A stretch of DNA of 64,000 bases from Flavobacterium sp. MK4S-17 (GCF_009848495.1 NZ_WWEP01000035.1:62001-126000), one strand, 5' to 3'. Shown: positions 18,776 to 28,137, counted from the stretch's first letter. The notes: generated from the letters alone by a model not told the origin. Numbers and translations: made by a program.

Positions 18776-20608
18776 TTATAATTTATCAGACGCCTCAAAA
18801 TCCGGGATAGTACAAAATATGCTCGTTTTTCCTTGTATTGAAGATATATCAAGCATACCTCCCAATGCTTCGGCCCTTTTTCTCATATTCAGCAATCCGT
18901 TACCGGTTTCTGTTTCATTTTCCACAAAACCTTTCCCGTCATCCTGAATCACGAAGCAGATGCTGTTTTCTTTTTTTAAAATACGGATTATAATGTGGCA
19001 GGCTTCAGCATGTTTAAGGGCATTGTTGGTTGCCTCCTGTATGATACGAAAAATATTAAGCCCCTGTAATGCAGTGAATTTAAAATCTGTTGAAATGTTA
19101 TCATCCATTGTAAATGAAATGCTGATATCATGTTGCGATTGTTTGGCTTTTTCAATAAAGTTAGCAATGCGGGCCTGTAAATCTTTAAATGTAATACCTG
19201 ATTTATTCATTGCCCAAATGGTATCCCGCAATTCCTGTATGGTTTCTTTGGCAAAGGCACCAATAGTATCCAGTTTGTGTGTCAGCTTTTCATTTTTGCC
19301 TGACATATAATATTTAATAGTGTCAATTGCCGAAACAATAAATGACAATTGTGCGCCTATATTATCGTGCAAATCCCGCGATATAGCCAGCCTTTGTTCC
19401 TGCAAACGGTTCTGGCTTTCAATTTTTTCCAGTGCCAGTTTCAGTTCGCTGTCTTTTTGCTGCCTAATGTTTTTAAGCAGCTGTTGCTTATAAAGAAGAA
19501 AGCCTATCAATCCGATGATGACAGCTAAGGCTACAAGGCCAAAAATCCAAAAATTGCGATTTGTAATCTGTGCCTTGTGCTGCAGGATCTGTTTTTCTTT
19601 TTCGGCAGTTTCATATTTAGTGGTAATTTCTTCTACATTCCTTAATTTTTCAGCATTATATATGCTGTCATTTAATGTATTAAATGCTTTAAGGCTGTAA
19701 AAAGCCTCCCTAAAATTATTGAGTGCTTCATAATTTTCCATTATCTGCCGGTAGTTATACTGCTGTATATCGGCAAACTTAATTTTCCTTGCTATGGTAT
19801 TACTTTTTTTAAAGTATTCATTGGAAACTGAATATTGCCTTGTTTCTTTATAATATTCCCCAAGGGCTGTATAGCTTAGCATTAAAGCAAAATCATCCTT
19901 CCCCTTTTTTCGGATTTCCAATGCTTGTTGCAAATAGCTTTCAGCCTTTTTGTAATTTTTAAGCAGCAGTTGGTTATAGCCGATAAATTCCAATGCATAG
20001 CCAATGCCTACCGAATCATTGCGCTGACGCTGGATTTGCAGGGATTTTTCAAAACGCTTATTGGCTTCAGTATAATCTCCTTCATCCCTGAAAACCACTC
20101 CGCTTTCATTATTAATACGCGCAATGCCTTCCAGGTTATTTTCAGCTTCATACAGCTTTAGTGCTTTTTCATAAAAGCCCAGGGCGCGTTTGGGCTGCCT
20201 TAGCTTGCGGTACAGTCTTGCCATATCGTCATACAGCAATCCTAATTTTTCACTGTTGCCGCTATTTTGCAATTCATCCAGTGCTTTATGGTAATATATT
20301 GATGCACTGTCAATACTGCCTTTCTTAGCAAATGAAACTCCTATAACCCGCAGAAAATCACCTTTATTTACTTTGTCATTGTTTAGGTTGGCAAGCTTAT
20401 AGCCTAATCGCGCAAGCTCGATGGTTTCATCGTATTTATTAGTATAAATTTCCCCTATATTTTTTTGCAGGATAGCAATTTTCTTTTTGTAATCACTTTC
20501 CTTTTTAACGGATTGCCTGATGCTGTCTGTCAAGGCCGGTTCTTGGGCATACGCATTTAACGAAAATACCGTTAGGCAGATGATTATTATAACCCTGTTT
20601 AAATGCAT
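18776..20608 (-). CDS. TPR-containing sensor histidine kinase (HisKA_3 type)
   Basis: This 610-residue kinase has an N-terminal signal sequence (about 1-21) and a periplasmic array of tetratricopeptide repeats (about 85-310, e.g. GLLYDDMARLYRKLRQPKRALGFYEKAL). A membrane helix (353-373) and a short coiled coil follow. The HisKA_3 dimerisation domain has the phospho-acceptor His414 in RDLHDNIGAQ. The ATPase domain has the N box QEATNNALKHA, the G1 box DDGKGF and GLLNMRKRAEALGG. The TPR sensor probably reads a protein or peptide signal in the periplasm. The partner is most likely the LuxR-type regulator at 17270. Confidence 0.92.
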   Translation of the reverse strand: MHLNRVIIIICLTVFSLNAYAQEPALTDSIRQSVKKESDYKKKIAILQKNIGEIYTNKYDETIELARLGYKLANLNNDKVNKGDFLRVIGVSFAKKGSIDSASIYYHKALDELQNSGNSEKLGLLYDDMARLYRKLRQPKRALGFYEKALKLYEAENNLEGIARINNESGVVFRDEGDYTEANKRFEKSLQIQRQRNDSVGIGYALEFIGYNQLLLKNYKKAESYLQQALEIRKKGKDDFALMLSYTALGEYYKETRQYSVSNEYFKKSNTIARKIKFADIQQYNYRQIMENYEALNNFREAFYSLKAFNTLNDSIYNAEKLRNVEEITTKYETAEKEKQILQHKAQITNRNFWIFGLVALAVIIGLIGFLLYKQQLLKNIRQQKDSELKLALEKIESQNRLQEQRLAISRDLHDNIGAQLSFIVSAIDTIKYYMSGKNEKLTHKLDTIGAFAKETIQELRDTIWAMNKSGITFKDLQARIANFIEKAKQSQHDISISFTMDDNISTDFKFTALQGLNIFRIIQEATNNALKHAEACHIIIRILKKENSICFVIQDDGKGFVENETETGNGLLNMRKRAEALGGMLDISSIQGKTSIFCTIPDFEASDKL

Positions 20609-20679
20609 ATTAGGTTTAATTGCAAATATTTATATTATAAAAATAAAATTTATTTGTAACGGCTACTACAATGTTCTCA

Positions 20680-20994
20680 TTATTTCAGTAAATTTAGTGA
20701 CGACTGCAGTAATTGTTTTAATTTGATTATCAGTATTTCAGGTTTTTCTTCCTGTGTTTGCAAAGCAGGTAATTTTTGTAATTCCACGAGCCGGTTGCTT
20801 ATAGTGCAGCTAACTTCTTTATTGGTTTTCTCAAGGTAAATCATATTACGTTGCTTCTCCCGTATGTTTTTCCAATCACTGGCATAACAGTTTTCATCTA
20901 AGTTACTGTATGTATCAAAAAAATTTTGAAGTAATTGCACTACCAGCCATAGCAAACCGATAATTATTATAAATAATAAAGTTAAAGGTATCAT
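20680..20994 (-). CDS. Small hypothetical protein with an N-terminal membrane helix
   Basis: This is a 104-residue open frame with a hydrophobic N-terminus (about 2-24) followed by a charged, mostly helical region containing KNIREKQRNMIYLEKTN. I recognise no family. It lies between the kinase gene and the gene at 21055, on the same strand, with short gaps. Its codon use looks like that of its neighbours and no competing frame is better, so I accept it with moderate confidence. Confidence 0.5.
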   Translation of the reverse strand: MIPLTLLFIIIIGLLWLVVQLLQNFFDTYSNLDENCYASDWKNIREKQRNMIYLEKTNKEVSCTISNRLVELQKLPALQTQEEKPEILIIKLKQLLQSSLNLLK

Positions 20995-21054
20995 AGTAAA
21001 TTGATATTAAGTGACCTACCCACACAAAAACACTCATGATTGAGGATGCTGATT

Positions 21055-22104
21055 TTACATTTTCTTTCTTCTTCTGATTCTATTCCATTTTACTACTGCC
21101 CATATAGCAATACCTACTGCAATAGCCCCGATAATAAATGGGGCTGAGATAACAAACAATGTCAGCAAAGCAGAAAAAGATTCCCCAAAAGTAGTTCCTA
21201 CCCGGTAGGGGTCGCCAGTTTCGGCTTTGGTATAGGTCAGGTTTTCTAATGGCATTCGGCTTAAATTCTCAATACCTGTAAATAAGTTGTCAGGTATGCT
21301 GACAGCATTTTCAAAAGAAAAATTTTCATTGTATTGATAATAAGTTATAATCAGGTTATCTATGGGTGTGGGCGAAAAGTTGTTTTTTGTTCCATAGTAT
21401 AGCCGATGCGTTTCATTATACTGAAACTCAAAGCCCGATGACAGCCCCTGTACATCTTTAGGGGTCAGGCCGTCCATTAATTGGATATAAAATTTACCTT
21501 CCTCGATTGACTGATGCCATACGCTTCCGCTTTCCAGCAGATAAATAAAAGCATTTGTGCGTTCGCTTTTATACCCCTCAGTTACTTTTGCCTGATTGGT
21601 GTTAACAATAAAATATACTTCTACCGTTTGGTTTTCGTTAGGGTCAAATGTCATTTCCCATACCATCCAGTTTTTGCTAAAGTTTCGGATATTTTCATAT
21701 TGTGTATTTGGCTCTTTTAGCAAAGGGAGCCGGTTTCCACCTGCTTTAATCTTAAATTGGCTTAAAGAGTCAAGTGTAATCTGGTTAATGCTATAATCGC
21801 CACCCGAATAGATACCATTTACTGGGTAGCCCATTTTAAACCTGAGTTGCTCGCCAGTTGTATTGCGGAAAAGATAAGTGCCTTTAACTACAGCAAAACC
21901 TTTGTAAAGCTGAATGTAAATATGTTCTTGCCGCATCTGCACTTTTTTAAATGTGAGAGAGTCTTCGGGGTATAACATTGTGAAGACTGTACCGCCTGCA
22001 TTCCATATACCGGGCTGTGCGGCATTGGCGAAAACACTATTTTTTGCAAAAAGCAGTACTAGCAAAGTGCAGAATACATAAATGATACGGGATAATTTTT
22101 TCAT
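21055..22104 (-). CDS. Exported membrane-anchored protein of unknown function
   Basis: The 349-residue protein has a signal peptide (about 1-27, ending SVFANAAQ), a large beta-rich periplasmic or surface domain (about 30-310), and a single C-terminal membrane helix (about 315-340). It ends in a basic cytoplasmic tail (KWNRIRRRKKM). In the domain, segments such as QEHIYIQLYKGFAVVKGTYLFRNTTGEQLRFKMGYPVNG look like a bacterial Ig-like or DUF4424-type fold, but I cannot assign a family with certainty. It could act as a membrane-tethered sensor or an assembly factor. Confidence 0.65.
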   Translation of the reverse strand: MKKLSRIIYVFCTLLVLLFAKNSVFANAAQPGIWNAGGTVFTMLYPEDSLTFKKVQMRQEHIYIQLYKGFAVVKGTYLFRNTTGEQLRFKMGYPVNGIYSGGDYSINQITLDSLSQFKIKAGGNRLPLLKEPNTQYENIRNFSKNWMVWEMTFDPNENQTVEVYFIVNTNQAKVTEGYKSERTNAFIYLLESGSVWHQSIEEGKFYIQLMDGLTPKDVQGLSSGFEFQYNETHRLYYGTKNNFSPTPIDNLIITYYQYNENFSFENAVSIPDNLFTGIENLSRMPLENLTYTKAETGDPYRVGTTFGESFSALLTLFVISAPFIIGAIAVGIAIWAVVKWNRIRRRKKM

Positions 22105-22188
22105 AAAAAACTTTTAATAACAATTCCCTTTTCCTTAAAGTGAAGATAAATATTTTCTACCCATTGATTGTATTATACTTAAAAATGA

Positions 22189-22806
22189 TTAATCCGTAAT
22201 TAGCTTTTGTGCCAACATCCGTAACAGTAAAAAGGGTAAAATAATAACTGCTGAACCCCATTGGTTATGGGGAGTAAAAGTTTCAGGATAGTTCTTTACA
22301 ACAAAAAACATCAATACTGCGCCTATAATTATAGAGATATGGAGCACTATGGTATTAGGGTTAAAAGCCCCCTTGTAAACTTTAACCGGCTGCTGCTTTT
22401 TGTGCAGGTACAGGCGTTCAAGCAAAACAAAAATGAGATTAGCGTTAAAAAACCTGTTCTGAAGAAACAGAACACCCATATTGGCAACAATAATTTCCGA
22501 ATTTCCCGAAGCGGCTATAAAACCGAAAAATGCTACAAGGAATACCCAGTAGATACCCATTAAAAATAAACCCGTACCAATTTCAAAAGCGTGCCCACTT
22601 TCATAAACAGCATTTTTATTACCCTTATAGCAAAACGCATCTACAACCAGCCGTATTAGTTCATTCCACCAAAAGAAATAAAGAAGATAAAAAACGCTGC
22701 TTTGCCCGTTCAATACAGAAAGAAGCGTTAATAATGTAAAAATTAAAAAATCCCATTGCCTGTAATACGCAGCAGGCTGTTTCAGCATATAAAACATGGA
22801 TTTCAT
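22189..22806 (-). CDS. Integral membrane protein of unknown function
   Basis: The 205-residue protein has five or six hydrophobic segments (about 20-35, 38-55, 75-98, 102-128, 150-172 and 183-200) and a conserved-looking FFWWNELIRLVVDA. It contains no enzyme motif that I recognise and may belong to one of the Bacteroidota membrane DUF families. It lies on the same strand as its neighbours, in a run of exported or membrane proteins whose roles are unclear. Confidence 0.65.
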   Translation of the reverse strand: MKSMFYMLKQPAAYYRQWDFLIFTLLTLLSVLNGQSSVFYLLYFFWWNELIRLVVDAFCYKGNKNAVYESGHAFEIGTGLFLMGIYWVFLVAFFGFIAASGNSEIIVANMGVLFLQNRFFNANLIFVLLERLYLHKKQQPVKVYKGAFNPNTIVLHISIIIGAVLMFFVVKNYPETFTPHNQWGSAVIILPFLLLRMLAQKLITD

Positions 22807-22859
22807 GTAAATTTCTTTTCGTATTGATTCTAAGAAGGTAATAAGTTTTATCTGCCGGT

Positions 22860-23870
22860 TTAATTCAGCTTAGTCCTGCAAATGTTTGTCATGTTCCTTC
22901 CTATAACATATATATAATTGTCGGCATCAAATTCTATATCATCCATTTGCCTGCCGTTAGGGTCATCCCCTCTTACCCCGCCATATTTCAACCCGCTTAA
23001 AAATACCAAACCATCCATAGATGAAGTTTGTCCTTCCCAGGTATAAACCCTCCAGGAATTACCTTTTAATTTTTGAATTTTATCTCCTGAACCTGCAATG
23101 AGGTTGTTTTCCCTGTCCACTGCCTGAGGGCTGTAGCTAAGTGTAGATCCCTGCCAGTTTGTGCCCTCATCATCGGAATGAAAGAGTTTGGAAGCAAATG
23201 TTTCTACACCTGTCCAGCCTTCGCTTATAGCAAAAAGACGGTTTCCCTGCTTGGCCGAAATATAGGAATGTTCGCAGTCTTTACGGCTCCACGTTGCCCC
23301 ACCGTCAGTAGAAATGGCAATTAATTTGTTGTCTTGAAGATAAGTGGCATTATTAGCCTTGTCCATTATGTGGGGAAGTATTAAATCGCCATCGGGCGTT
23401 ATAAACATACGGTTTACAATCAGTTTCATAAAAGTGCCTTGGTACCATCCTGCAGCATAGTTGGTATAAGCGCCTACTTCATATTCTGTTAGGTTTGCCC
23501 CTAAATCATCCGAAACAGCAAAATAACTTTTATAGCCTTTCTCGTAGAGCAAATATAATTTTTCATTGATAAAGTGTACATAGGATGATCCTGTTGGCTG
23601 GGCAAATAATGTTGTTTTGCTTCCGGTGGCTAAATCTATGCGGTAAATGCCGTTTAGCCCGTTAGTGTAAAATAAATATTTCGCATCATCGGTAATGGCA
23701 AAATTCCTGATTGTTTCATCTGTATCAAGCTCATGGAAAACTTCCCACTCAATGGTTTTAGCCTGCATAGTTTGCTGCCCGCCGGGATTATCCTCGTTTT
23801 TACTGCACGATACCAGGAGGAGTTGTGCAAGCAATACAGATGACCATATTTTTATATCGGTAAATTTCAT
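22860..23870 (-). CDS. Lipoprotein with a beta-propeller (BNR/sialidase-like) domain
   Basis: This 336-residue protein has a lipoprotein signal (lipobox LLVSC, Cys22). The mature part repeats short beta-rich units, several of them Asp-box-like, such as STDGGATWSRK and SDDEGTNWQGS. This is typical of six- or seven-bladed propellers in BNR/sialidase-like and photosystem-assembly-like proteins. The arginine triad and catalytic residues of true sialidases are not evident, so an enzymatic role is doubtful. It starts 11 bases after the stop of the upstream gene at 23882, so the two are probably co-transcribed. Confidence 0.72.
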   Translation of the reverse strand: MKFTDIKIWSSVLLAQLLLVSCSKNEDNPGGQQTMQAKTIEWEVFHELDTDETIRNFAITDDAKYLFYTNGLNGIYRIDLATGSKTTLFAQPTGSSYVHFINEKLYLLYEKGYKSYFAVSDDLGANLTEYEVGAYTNYAAGWYQGTFMKLIVNRMFITPDGDLILPHIMDKANNATYLQDNKLIAISTDGGATWSRKDCEHSYISAKQGNRLFAISEGWTGVETFASKLFHSDDEGTNWQGSTLSYSPQAVDRENNLIAGSGDKIQKLKGNSWRVYTWEGQTSSMDGLVFLSGLKYGGVRGDDPNGRQMDDIEFDADNYIYVIGRNMTNICRTKLN

Positions 23871-23881
23871 ACTATAAATAA

Positions 23882-25009
23882 TTACTTAAAAAATTTGGTC
23901 TTAAACTCATTAACATGGTGGGATAGAAATTTGATAACAGCCTGCTCAACACCTTTTTCATACTTTTGCGCATCAGTCCTTATCAATGCAGTATTTTCTA
24001 CTGAAATGTTATCTGCGCGATAAACCTTTCCAAAAGCAGTTTCAGTCCCTATGTAATCCTGATTGGTTTTGGCATAAGCTTCTATTTTTTCTTTTCCGAT
24101 TACATCATTTATTTGCAGGTCGTCTTTTAATATCCCTGAATAGGTTCCTATAGGTGAGCCCCCAATTTTATTCCGCCCGGAAACAAAGTCAATTGCAGAA
24201 ACGCAGAGGTATTTTTTTTCTTTGGATTTTCCCGTAAGCCCTAATCGGGAAGCTGTAGAGTTATTAGTTACGCGGCTTGTAATATGTTCGTATGCTGCAA
24301 GGCGTAAATTGGTATTTGCTGTAATATTTGCGCCATTGCCCTGATAGGGTTTCTTTACATCCAGGAACAATATGTACATATCAGCATTTACAATAGTAGC
24401 ATCATCCAATTCAGATGATAGTTTTGTATATGTGCTGATTTCGTTGCTGATGCTGTTGCGCCCATCGTCATTCATACTACGATTAAGGAAACCGCTAACA
24501 CCGCCTTGTTTCTTTTTACCATCATTTGTAAATCCTTTCACAAAGAAAACGGCACCTGATGGATAAACAGTAACCATTCCCGGAGCCTCAGAAAGGCTCA
24601 TCTCCATATTTTCAAACCGCTGGTAGCCTTCGTAATATTTTGTTTTAGCTGCGGCATCGCCATTAAGTACATTAAATCCTTTTGCTTTTAAGTCGGCAAC
24701 AAATTGCTGATAGGCTTCGTCTGTAATTTGCTGTAGGGTTGCAGCAGGCACATCTAAACCAACAGCTAAAGAAGCTTTTGTACTCCCCGACAGCACCCTG
24801 CCGGCAAATCCACCTTTTGTAGTGGCTGTTTTAAGGTTATACAGTTGAAAGTTGACTGAAAAGTTTGCAATATAAATATCTTTTGAGGTAAACTTTCTGG
24901 GGCCATAAGCCCCCCTGTTTTCTTTTGGTTTAAAATTACCTAAACTTTGGGCATTGACTGTTGCCAATACCATAAAAAATGCCATTGTAATAACTAATTT
25001 TGTTTTCAT
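23882..25009 (-). CDS. Secreted protein of unknown function
   Basis: The 375-residue protein has a clear signal peptide (about 1-20, ending VNAQ). The mature part is soluble and mixed alpha/beta, with no membrane segments. Segments such as ITDEAYQQFVADLKAKGFNVLNGD and VIKFLSHHVNEFKTKFF recall the periplasmic or lipoprotein-assembly proteins that bind outer-membrane components, but I do not recognise the family. It lies upstream of the propeller lipoprotein gene on the same strand, and a shared function at the cell envelope is plausible. Confidence 0.65.
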   Translation of the reverse strand: MKTKLVITMAFFMVLATVNAQSLGNFKPKENRGAYGPRKFTSKDIYIANFSVNFQLYNLKTATTKGGFAGRVLSGSTKASLAVGLDVPAATLQQITDEAYQQFVADLKAKGFNVLNGDAAAKTKYYEGYQRFENMEMSLSEAPGMVTVYPSGAVFFVKGFTNDGKKKQGGVSGFLNRSMNDDGRNSISNEISTYTKLSSELDDATIVNADMYILFLDVKKPYQGNGANITANTNLRLAAYEHITSRVTNNSTASRLGLTGKSKEKKYLCVSAIDFVSGRNKIGGSPIGTYSGILKDDLQINDVIGKEKIEAYAKTNQDYIGTETAFGKVYRADNISVENTALIRTDAQKYEKGVEQAVIKFLSHHVNEFKTKFFK

Positions 25010-25180
25010 ACCATTCTTATTAAATTGATGTTGGTAATATTACCCAATAAGAGGTATGCCAAAGAATAGGGCAGATGCACCATTTTTAGTTATCGGCAGT
25101 ATAAAATGCTTTTAAATTCTTAAGCGATTATTGATTAAAGATAATCTGTTTTAGATAAGGGTTTGTTCAAATATTGAAAA

Positions 25181-26158
25181 TTAGTTTTCGTTAAGCCACT
25201 TAGCAGCTGTTTTAATAACGTTATCATTTTTAGTATTTGACAAATCGTCTACCGTTACATCCGGTATAATTCCTCCCTTATAACCCTTTCCTGTTCTATC
25301 TGTTACATAGGTTGTGGCTAATAAAAGCTGCCCACCGTTAGACAACGGGAAAGTCTGGTTAGCAGTAATATATCCTGAAGTGGTTTGCCCAAAAGATTTT
25401 ACGTTTGGCAATCCTAAAAAAGAAACAGCAGTCATTTCACCACTACTACCTGTTTGGGCATCAAATAAAACTGCAATCTTCACTTTATTATTTTTGATTT
25501 TATAAGTATTGACAGATTTGGTTTTTCCTAAAATTTTGCCGTTTTCATTAGGCCAGGGCGTTCTGGTTTTCCCCTGAACGAAATAGCCTGCTGTACCGTC
25601 ATCAATTAATGCATTTAATCCCGCAATCATTGGCCACATATTTCCGCCGCCATTATGGCGTAAATCAACAATCCAGCCTGTAATTGTATTTTCTGTGTCA
25701 ATTTTTTCAATGATAGTGCGTATAGAATTGGCAAATTCAATATCCTTTTTCTCATCAAATGTCATTAATCTTGGCACTTTTACCCATCCGATTCCATCAC
25801 CTAAATATTCTCCCTGCGGCATTTCGGCCATCGGTGCTTTACTGATTTCATTTATCGTCCTGGAAGAAATAAAGAAAGAATGCTTGTCTCCTACTGCTCT
25901 CAATTTTTGTTTGTAAAAATCAAATATCAATTGCTCGTTAATGGAGTCATTATCAGTAAATGCCAGTGTCGTACTTTCTGATTTTATCTCTTTCCAATTC
26001 AAGTCATCAGAAAAAAGAGAGTTTTTTTTGATGATTTTAAATATTTCTTTGTTTAATTCAGTAGCTTGTTTACTTTGTTGGTACTTAGATTGTGCTTTTG
26101 CAGAGATAGTCAATATAATGAAGCCAATCAATATTGTAAATGTTCTTATATGTTTCAC
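25181..26158 (-). CDS. S41-family peptidase
   Basis: This is a 325-residue exported serine protease of the C-terminal processing/tricorn-core type. It has a signal peptide (about 1-22) and a short helical N-terminal region. The S41 core shows GWIVDLRHNGGGNMWPM and the nucleophile region AQTGSSGEMTAVSFLG. A late GGIIPDVTVDD segment is characteristic of the family. No PDZ domain is visible, so it is a minimal S41 enzyme, perhaps degrading peptides in the periplasm. A hairpin and a tRNA-end fragment lie upstream, beyond its promoter. Confidence 0.9.
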   Translation of the reverse strand: MKHIRTFTILIGFIILTISAKAQSKYQQSKQATELNKEIFKIIKKNSLFSDDLNWKEIKSESTTLAFTDNDSINEQLIFDFYKQKLRAVGDKHSFFISSRTINEISKAPMAEMPQGEYLGDGIGWVKVPRLMTFDEKKDIEFANSIRTIIEKIDTENTITGWIVDLRHNGGGNMWPMIAGLNALIDDGTAGYFVQGKTRTPWPNENGKILGKTKSVNTYKIKNNKVKIAVLFDAQTGSSGEMTAVSFLGLPNVKSFGQTTSGYITANQTFPLSNGGQLLLATTYVTDRTGKGYKGGIIPDVTVDDLSNTKNDNVIKTAAKWLNEN

Positions 26159-26185
26159 TTTTATACAAAAGTTTAGAATGGTTTA

Positions 26186-26193
26186 CAAATATA
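26186..26193 (-). promoter_or_regulatory. Candidate -7 promoter element for the S41 peptidase gene
   Basis: On the minus strand this reads TATATTTG, a match to TAnnTTTG, 28 bases before the start codon at 26158. A TTTG lies upstream but at 11 rather than about 20 bases, so the -33 part is unclear. Confidence 0.42.
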
Positions 26194-26356
26194 AAATAAC
26201 TCACCAAATCTTTTAAAATATTGATAACTAGTATCGCTTTTTTATAATGGAATTTACCGCCTAATTATTTAATAGCCGATTACATTTATACCCTAAAAGA
26301 AAAAGCCCGAAAATAGTTACTATTTTCGAGCTTTGATTCGCCATTGAAGGCTTTTA

Positions 26357-26371
26357 GTCGGGGTGGCAGGA
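26357..26371 (-). other. Candidate att site: isolated tRNA 3' end
   Basis: The 15 bases GTCGGGGTGGCAGGA are, on the minus strand, the 3' strand of a T-stem plus acceptor stem (TCCTGCCACCCCGAC) as in flavobacterial tRNA-Pro genes. The rest of the T-arm and the tRNA body do not follow; the sequence to the right is unrelated. Tyrosine integrases of ICEs commonly recombine within tRNA 3' ends and leave such a short duplicate at the far junction. The accessory genes to the right fit this. The intact tRNA and the other copy would be expected beyond the right edge of the window. Confidence 0.6.
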
Positions 26372-26567
26372 CGCATCCATACCACCACAAATACTTTTAT
26401 ATCAATAAATTATAGACTGAACTTGAAAAACACTCACCGTTTTACTCAAAATGTGTTTTAACCGGTAACTTATACAAAGTTAAACATCTATCTGTAAAAT
26501 TTATAAAAAGTCGAAACTTTATCACACTTGAGTTTAACTAATCAGACGACAACTTCTATTGACATGA

Positions 26568-28079
26568 TTAAAGTAAGCCTTTAGGAAGGTTTCCGAGGAT
26601 ACTGTTTTTAATTTCTTGCAACGAATGAACCCTAGTAAAACTGTGTTCATGTCGCGCGCGCAGCGAAGAATCATGCATACTAAGGTAGTGATTAATAAGT
26701 CTATTGATATTTTCTTTGCTGAAACCCATTTTAGGTTCGTCAATTTCTTCATATTTAAAAGACCGCAGCATCGAGAGCATACGGTCAAGCTGGTTGTAAG
26801 ACAGTTGCTTTTTTTCACCTTTAGCCGCTTCAAGATACCCAATAATCATCATACTCCCGATTCTAGAAATTTCTTCACTATCCTGATATAGATTACTCAA
26901 TAGTTGCTCGAAGCTCATGAGCGCATCTATCCAGTTGCTGCCGTCTCTAAAATCAATCAGAAAGTACGGGTTCTCGGTTAAGGAAAGGAAATCGAAACAC
27001 AACTTTATAGTGTTACCCGGATTGTTGAATCTAATGTGATTATTGGCCACCAGAATTGCCTCTTTAACACTGTTATCATAATTTCCTGACAATACAGTCT
27101 CAAAAAAAGCATACATATCATCATCAATGTCTTGAGGAAATAACTTGCCTTCAAGAGAGGATCTTATCTTATTATACTTTTCGTTATTTGTGTAATTAGA
27201 AGAATCGACAAAATCCCTTAAGTTTACAAGGTCAAAACCAGAAAACATGACACTCGGAAACGGTTTGAAGAATGCATTCATTTCATTGTCAACGCTTACT
27301 TTAAAAACTTCGGAGTTGATTTCAGTAATCAGGTTGGCAAATTGAGAAACAGAATCTAGTCTCAGTGTAATTACATTATGATTGCGAAGAAATTGTTCTT
27401 TTTCAGGATTATGGTCAAATGATATGATATATGATTTTGGGAGGTTTTCAAGTCCATATAACTCCGTATGTTTTTTAAATATATATTTTATATTTTCATC
27501 TCCAAATCCGTATCCTAAAAACAATACACTTTTGCCCAGAATGTGGCTTCTGAAAAGAATATCCAAAGGATCATCCTCAATCTTCAATCTTTTATCATAA
27601 TCCTTTCTGGTAAAAACAATCTTCTCCGGGTTAGAAAAATCCCCATGAAATTTAATAATCTGCTTTTCTCCGTGTTTAGTTTCGATAATATCCTTTAATG
27701 AAACGACTTTCTTATACTGTCGCCTTAACAATTTCGCCGCCGTTTCAATAGCTTCATCATAATTGGTCGTATAAACTATTGGCGGGTTCATTGCCAGTAT
27801 TTTGAGATGTAGATCTAATGAAGTTGAATCCAGCATCTCTAACCTACACAGAGTTTCTAATTTAGAAATTAATGCTGATCTTCCAAATTTAGCTTCGTAT
27901 TCTTGGGCAACCATTAAAAAGCTATCGGTTGGAGTTTGCAGCTCTTTTTTCAGGTTGCTAATAGCTTCAGACCAGTCAGCGGCACCACAAGATTTGCTCA
28001 TTCCTGCACCAATAAATGGTATAATTTTAAATGAAGCAATCCCATTTACTATCTCTTTTATAAACAATTTATTATCCAT
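26568..28079 (-). CDS. SIR2-domain protein, probable antiphage effector
   Basis: The 503-residue protein has an N-terminal SIR2-like NAD-binding domain (about 15-260) with the GAG motif in FIGAGMSKS (22-30), TTNYD (104-108), HGD (145-147) and VLFLGYGFGDENI near 190. The remaining 240 or so residues are mostly helical and unassigned. Bacterial SIR2 proteins with such C-terminal extensions often act in defence by depleting NAD upon phage infection (as in DSR, Thoeris ThsA or SIR2-pAgo systems). No partner gene sits directly beside it, so it may be a single-gene system. It lies at the presumed ICE edge. Confidence 0.87.
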   Translation of the reverse strand: MDNKLFIKEIVNGIASFKIIPFIGAGMSKSCGAADWSEAISNLKKELQTPTDSFLMVAQEYEAKFGRSALISKLETLCRLEMLDSTSLDLHLKILAMNPPIVYTTNYDEAIETAAKLLRRQYKKVVSLKDIIETKHGEKQIIKFHGDFSNPEKIVFTRKDYDKRLKIEDDPLDILFRSHILGKSVLFLGYGFGDENIKYIFKKHTELYGLENLPKSYIISFDHNPEKEQFLRNHNVITLRLDSVSQFANLITEINSEVFKVSVDNEMNAFFKPFPSVMFSGFDLVNLRDFVDSSNYTNNEKYNKIRSSLEGKLFPQDIDDDMYAFFETVLSGNYDNSVKEAILVANNHIRFNNPGNTIKLCFDFLSLTENPYFLIDFRDGSNWIDALMSFEQLLSNLYQDSEEISRIGSMMIIGYLEAAKGEKKQLSYNQLDRMLSMLRSFKYEEIDEPKMGFSKENINRLINHYLSMHDSSLRARHEHSFTRVHSLQEIKNSILGNLPKGLL

Positions 28080-28137
28080 TATTGAAAGGAAAATTATAAT
28101 GACTAAAATTAAGAATTTAAAGTAAGATAAATTTTCC

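Larger units (their letters stand above)
26159..26567. other. Intergenic stretch at the presumed ICE junction
   Basis: About 400 bases without a gene. It holds the S41 peptidase promoter, a hairpin at about 26301-26335 (AAAGC...CGAAAATAG paired with CTATTTTCG...GCTTT), and the tRNA-end fragment at 26357-26371. About 200 AT-rich bases with no visible features lead to the SIR2 gene. The hairpin and the GAAGGCTTTT segment next to the fragment look like the transcription stop of a tRNA gene whose body is no longer here. Confidence 0.55.

Noticed and set aside
26301..26335. Hairpin considered as an S41 peptidase terminator
   Set aside because: The S41 gene is on the minus strand with its stop at 25181, so this hairpin lies upstream of it. 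It fits better as the transcription stop of the lost tRNA gene.
26534..26842. 102-residue minus-strand open frame
   Set aside because: It overlaps the 3' end of the SIR2 gene on the same strand in another frame, and its product is cysteine-rich without any pattern.
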